Assembly (NCBI GenBank): GCA_004835665.1
Contig: RBKR01000009.1
Coordinates: 1,364,001 to 1,428,000 of the forward strand
Source of the DNA: Phoma sp. XZ068
Lineage: Eukaryota > Ascomycota > Dothideomycetes > Pleosporales > Didymellaceae
Reading direction: 5' to 3'
DNA: 64,000 bases
A program made the position numbers and the translations under genes. Under the pieces are notes generated by a model, which was not told where the DNA came from, made no database searches, and saw nothing but the letters and a program-made list of their open reading frames with translations. This document shows, piece after piece, positions 59,088 to 64,000 of the stretch (its first letter is position 1; each line of letters opens with the position of its first letter).

Positions 59088-59577
59088 GGTTATAAACTAA
59101 GCAAAGCTTATAAATACTTTTAAGGTTAGTTCTCTAGGATAAGCGCTAGTACAGGAGGGGCTAGTATAGATACCTAGTAAAACACTATAATAACTATAGG
59201 GTTAATAATAAGTAGTATAGATAGTTAATCTGTCTAGCTTAAAAGTTAGGTTAAGTTCTAATAATAAAGTTAATTAATAAGGTTAAATACAATACTATAA
59301 GGGCAGTGTTCCTAATTGCTATATACTAAGGAGATATATATAGTGCTTAGTATTATAATAGCTACTAATTACACTAATTATTAATTATACTAATTACTAA
59401 TTATACTAATTACGCTAAGACTAATTATAATATATAACTTTATATTATTACCTAAGTAGTAACTAATAATACTTATTATTTATACTTACTTGTAATACTT
59501 TCTCCTGTATAGTTTAACTATGCTACACTTAGCCTATAATTATTAACCTTTATTTAGTATTCTCTAGGATTATAATA
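59088..59577 (-). repeat. 3' LTR of Gypsy copy C (variant second half)
   Basis: Begins GTTATAAACTAAGCAAAGC and ends CTAGGATTATAATA. After ~250 bp it leaves the copy A LTR sequence and follows the variant shared with the inverted LTR at 57,469-57,905. Confidence 0.82.
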
Positions 59578-59664
59578 CTATCTCTTTCTTATCTTAGCTT
59601 AGTCTCTTAAGCTTAGTTTATATAATATAGGTCCCCCCTTGTTTAACAGTATATCCTCTTAATA

Positions 59665-60220
59665 ATGCCTAAATATCCTACTAAGTTAAGTTTAGCCTAT
59701 TATTACTACCTATATAAATTTATTAAGTCCTTTAGAGAGATTATAGTAAAGAAGTGTTTAACCTATAAAAAGCACAAGTAGGTATATAAAGTTTATATTT
59801 ACTCTAGAAAATATAGTAAATGTTTAAAGTATAGGTAGTGTTACAATATTTATATAATATAGTTAGAGTTTAAATATCTAGAGACTAAGAAAGAGAAGCT
59901 ACAGGCATAGATAAAAGAAAGTTATAAAGTATAAAATAAAGTGCTTAAGGCCTCTAAGAAGGTGTTAGAGAAGTTATAGGTTGTATATATATATAAAGAG
60001 CAGTTATACTAATAAATAGATTTGCTTAATTATTATATAGAGGAAGTAATTATAGTAGAAAAGTAAAGTATTATTAAGTAGGAGCTAGAGGAAGAGATAA
60101 TTCTCTTAGAGGGTTCTTTAGATAGACTTAGCCTAGCCCTGTTACCTAGTATATAGGGTGTATTTAAGAAGTAGCTAATTAAGGCTTAGGAAGCTAATAT
60201 AGCACTTTCTAATTAGTCTT
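59665..60220 (+). pseudogene. Antisense coiled-coil ORF in Gypsy copy C
   Basis: On the strand opposite to pol, between the 3' LTR and the integrase end. ATG at 59,665: MPKYPTKLSLAYYYYLYKF, then a Cys-containing part (KKCLTYKKHK, KYSKCLKYR.CYNIYI) and a long charged helix (KYLETKKEKL.A.IKESYKV, NKVLKASKKVLEKL, YIEEVIIVEK, ELEEEIILLEGSLDRL). Stops occur mostly as TAG/TAA where Gln would fit. A protein with the same layout is readable in copy A. Unrecognised; possibly a regulatory antisense product of the element. Confidence 0.5.
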
Positions 60221-63200
60221 AAATTTCTTTAATAGCTGCTAGTAGTTTATAAGGTTTATAGAAGGTTCCTATATATTTTCTAAATTAGAGTATCCTAACT
60301 ACTTAACTAGGTATTTATTCTTATATCCTTTCCTTTAATATTATATTATTTTTTTAACTTTCTACTTAGTGTCTTCTTTAACCTAGTAGTAAAAGTCTTT
60401 CTAGATTAGTATATTAGGGTCTGCTAGTTCTAATAGTAATATATAGAATATAGAGTATATTCTAGTATCCTGTAGTAGCTTAAGTTAATAGTTTATAGGG
60501 CTAATTTGCCTAAAAATAAAAAATAGTCTAACCTTAATATAATCTAGTTTTTTTATTAGTCTTTATATTTATAAGTTTTTTATAAGGAGATAGGCTTTAT
60601 CCCTTTCTTTTAGCTAAGGTGCTGTTTTTCTTTTCTAATTAATATAAGAGATTACTTATTACTAAGCTTTATTAATATTTTTAAGTAATTTCTAGTATAC
60701 TTTCTTTAGTCTTTATACTAAGGTTATTACTAAATCTATTTAGATATTACTGTTAAGAGATCTTATAAAGAGATTTAGGTATCTTCTATAATTTATAAAG
60801 AATAGTATTATACTTATTACTTCTAATAATTTATTATTATATATAATCTATACTATAGGTAATAGTAAAACCTAGTTATCTTGTTCCTAGTTACTATATA
60901 TCCTTAAGTATATCTCTATAGTCTAATTTATTCTTTCTATTTATCTATCTGTTTACAGGTAATATATAGTTAATAGCTTTTTCTTAGTACTAATAGCTGC
61001 TATAAGCATAGTCTAATAGTTTAATATAAAGAGCTTATCTCTATTGCTAATAATTAATTCTAGTATACTATAGTAATAGATAATTCTATCTAGAAACACT
61101 TGTGCAAGCTACTCTGTAGTATAACTATATTAAAATAGTATTATTTCTACTGCTTTAGTAAACCTATCTACTATAATAAAGATTAAGTTATAGGTATATC
61201 CTATAATAGGGTTCTTAATGATTAGTAGTTATATAACAAAATCTATTATAATATTTGTCTATAGTGCTATTAGTAGCTCTATTACTTATATCTCTCTATA
61301 CTTTATATATATACTATATTTATTCTATTAGTAATTAACACAGTTCTTAATAAACTTAGTAACCTTGTCCTTTATATAGCTAAACTTATAGTATTATCTA
61401 ATAAGTTCTATTATTTATATTATACTAGGGTGTCTATAAAGCAGGTTATTATAATAATAGCTTATAATTTTATTTTCTAATTCCTCTAGTACCTTTGTAG
61501 GTATACGCTGTTCGTGCTAAACTTATATTATATTATTAAGCTACTAAGATAGTCCTAATAACCTATCCTTGTTAATTCTAAGTATAGTAAACTAGTTAAT
61601 AGTTTTTCCTCTAGCTAGATTATATTGTCTACTAAGTGCGTTAGCTCTGCTATTATCTTTTTCTAGTATATATAGTATCTTAAACTTATTCTATCTTAAC
61701 AGCTTAGACTAGTATACTTATTATTAGTTAAGTATTTTAGTAGTAGTAAAGTATACTAGGTTCTTATAATCTATATAAATAGTAAGTTCTAAGCAGCTTT
61801 CTATATAGATTCTCTAATATTCTAGAGCTAATATAATAGCTAGTAATTTCTTATTGTATATATTATATTGTTCCTCTAGTTCTAAGAACTTCCTAGAGTA
61901 GTAGGCAATTAGGTACTATTATCTATCTTATTCTTATATAGCGCAAGCTCCTAATACTAAATCTAAAGCATCTATCTTAATTTAAAGTAGCTTTCTACTC
62001 TTAAATATAATTATTATAGGTAGCTTAATATAGGACTGTTTAAGTAACTAGAAAGTATCCTCTTATACTTATACCTACTTAAATAGTATATCCTTCTATA
62101 TAAGCTTTATAAGTAGTAAGGCCTTAAGTAAATAATCTTTAATAAAGTATTAGTTAAAGTTAATAAATCCTAGAGATTTCTAAATTCTCTTAAGAGAGGT
62201 AGAGGTTAGCTAATCTTTTATAACCTAAATCTTTATTTTACTTATCTTAACTCTATGTCTCCCTATAATATAGCTAAGGAATTCTACTTCTTCCTTATAC
62301 TATTTATATTTCTTAGGTTTAAGTTAAAGATCTGCCTTTTTTAGGCATTCTAACACTTCTCTAATATAGTAAATATATTCTTCTAGTATTGCTAAATACA
62401 CTAGAATATTATTAAGGTACGCTACTACTATAATATCTAAGTGCACTCTTAATATATTATTAATAAGAGCCTAATATATAGCTAGTATATTAGTAAGCCT
62501 AAACAGTATTACTAGATACTTAAAATAACTATAGCATGTTCTAAATACAGTCTTCTATTCTTTGCCTTCCTTTATATATATAAGGTTATACACTCTACAT
62601 AAATTAAGTATAGTAAAGTATTATACTCTAGATAATTAATCCTATAGTTCCTTAATATTTAGTAATAGATACTAATTCTTAATTATAATATTATTAAGTT
62701 TCTAGTAGTTAATATATATTTATAATTTACTATCTTTCTTTAGCGCAAAGAGGACTAGGAATCCTACTAGTAATTCTAATTCTTATATAAATCCTTTCTT
62801 AAGGTTCTTATTAATATATTTCTTAAGTATACTAAGTTCTTTCTTAGATATTCTATATATAGGCCTAAAAGGCAGTTCCTTTCCTTCCTAGAGCTTAATC
62901 TTACAATTCTAGAGTTTATACTATAGTAATACCTTTATAGTCTTTTTATTATAGAAGAGTTCTATATAACTCTTATATTTATCTAGAATATTAGGAGATA
63001 TACTATTCTTCTTCTTAACTATTACTTTATAACTAGTAGAGTATTCTATATCTATATAGTTAACTGCTCTATCTTAGTATATTTTATATATTAAAGAGAT
63101 ATTATTAATTTCTTTCTTATCTACTAGTTGCATTGTAAACTGCACAGGCTATAATATAGTAGTACTATATCTATATTAACTTAATAAAAGCTATTAATTC

Positions 63201-64000
63201 TTCTAATTAATATTTAAATTATACTTTCTTAACTATAGAAGTCCTAATATAATATTATAAGTAGCTATTTTAAAAGTATCTAGAGTTATTTTCTTATAGT
63301 GTCTATAGATCTAGAGGGGTACTATAGTTACCTTGTATATAATCTTAGATTCTTCTAGTATTAGTTCTCTATTAGCTACTCTAAGTAGGTAAGGTATTAT
63401 CTTCTAAGTAGAGTATAGTCTAGCTAGCTATACTACTTATAAAGAGATATAATTAGATTATACTCTAGAGTCTAAGAGTGCCTTTATCTATCTTCTATTT
63501 ACCTTAATAGGTAACCTAATTAGTTAGTAATTACTTTTAATACTATTAATAGATTAATCTCTAGCGCCTACTAGCACTACCCTAAAAAAGAATTCTCTTA
63601 TCTAAAGCTATTACCTTACTTTTTTCTTTTATAGGTCTTATAGTAGAGATTAAAGTAGGTCTACTAATACTAATTAAAGTATTACTTATTTACTACTAGT
63701 CCTTATTATCTATACTTAGACTTATTCTAGCTAGAAAAGTATTAGTTATTATATTTATCTATTAGGTGTAGTATATAGTAGTCCTTCTTATAATCTTCCT
63801 ATTATAGTTTATATAGATATTTCTTTAGAAACTATCCTAAATTAAGCTTCTCTAAGTAATATATCTAGTAACTATTATAGTAGTATGCTGTCTATAATAG
63901 TACTCTATAGTATAGGTTTCTTAGGTCTAGGCTATAATTAGGTTCTAGGTAATTATTATTCTAGTTTTAATATACTTCTAGTTAATAATATTATTAGTAT

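Larger units (their letters stand above)
59088..64000 (-). mobile_element. Ty3/Gypsy element, copy C (runs off the window end)
   Basis: The 3' LTR is 59,088-59,577 (490 bp; its first ~240 bp match the copy A LTRs, its second half is a different variant). From about 60,230 the sequence is colinear with copy A from 24,190 onward: integrase, RT with YLNNILV at about 62,401-62,420 followed by LAILEEYIYYIREVLECLKKADL, and onward towards gag at the window end. It keeps more C and G than copies A and B. Minus-strand pol, with stops present. Confidence 0.88.

Noticed and set aside
22400..64000. CRISPR-like or phage features in the repeat blocks
   Set aside because: The window is eukaryotic; all regular repeats are explained by LTRs, the hAT arrays or the 68-bp tandem repeat.

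Overview
The window is nuclear DNA of a filamentous ascomycete (Pezizomycotina). A Dothideomycete is likely, though this is inferred from gene style and not proven. The genes have short spliceosomal introns (about 45-120 bp, GTAnGT...CTAAC...YAG), a dispersed 5S rRNA gene is present, and more than half of the window is extremely TA-rich repeat DNA with the marks of repeat-induced point mutation (RIP): C-to-T and G-to-A changes, TGG/CAG/CAA turned into stops, and His/Cys codons turned into Tyr.

Region 1 (1 to about 19.0 kb) is an ordinary gene-dense segment. In order it holds an oligopeptide transporter (5' part, minus), the BCS1 AAA chaperone (minus), an RRM protein with a 10-nt exon (plus), a carbon-nitrogen hydrolase with a GC-AG intron (plus), an EthD-domain protein (minus), eIF3 subunit l (plus), a Ser-rich coiled-coil protein (plus), a Lys-rich nucleolar-type RRM protein (minus), a small Cys-rich membrane protein (plus), a COX14-like mitochondrial protein (minus), a DUF2458 protein (plus) and a GPI-type surface protein (plus). 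Many neighbours are divergent pairs sharing 0.3-0.6 kb upstream regions.

Region 2 (19.0-22.4 kb) is a gene-poor border. It holds a 95-bp CT microsatellite, a 5S rRNA gene and a small Cys-rich surface-protein candidate.

Region 3 (22.4-38.5 kb) is a nest of dead transposons. The two halves of a Fot1/pogo-like DNA transposon (22.4-22.9 and 37.3-38.3 kb) flank a complete minus-strand Ty3/Gypsy element with 478-bp LTRs, a truncated hAT element and a truncated second Gypsy copy.

Region 4 (38.5-43.3 kb) is a normal-composition island of two genes inside the repeat DNA: an F-box protein (minus) and a large predicted secreted Lys/Pro-rich protein (plus). Oppositely oriented LTR fragments of one family lie on its two sides.

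Region 5 (43.3-64 kb) is a second transposon nest. It has a plus-strand Gypsy element with a C-terminal chromodomain (LTRs near 44.95 and 56.8 kb), which has been entered by a full-length hAT transposon (46,580-52,453) flanked by a perfect 8-bp duplication GCCTTAAG. After it come an inverted LTR, a 68-bp tandem repeat and another Gypsy copy running off the window end.

The most unusual item is inside that hAT. On the strand opposite to the transposase lies a three-exon, RIP-damaged gene whose product is recognisably a whole histone H3 (51,522-52,032, 137 codons): a canonical K4/K9/K27-type tail, the YQKS...LLI.KLPFQ.LV core and the KRV...LA C-terminus, with a loop 1 two residues longer than in ordinary H3. 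A histone gene as cargo of a DNA transposon deserves follow-up.
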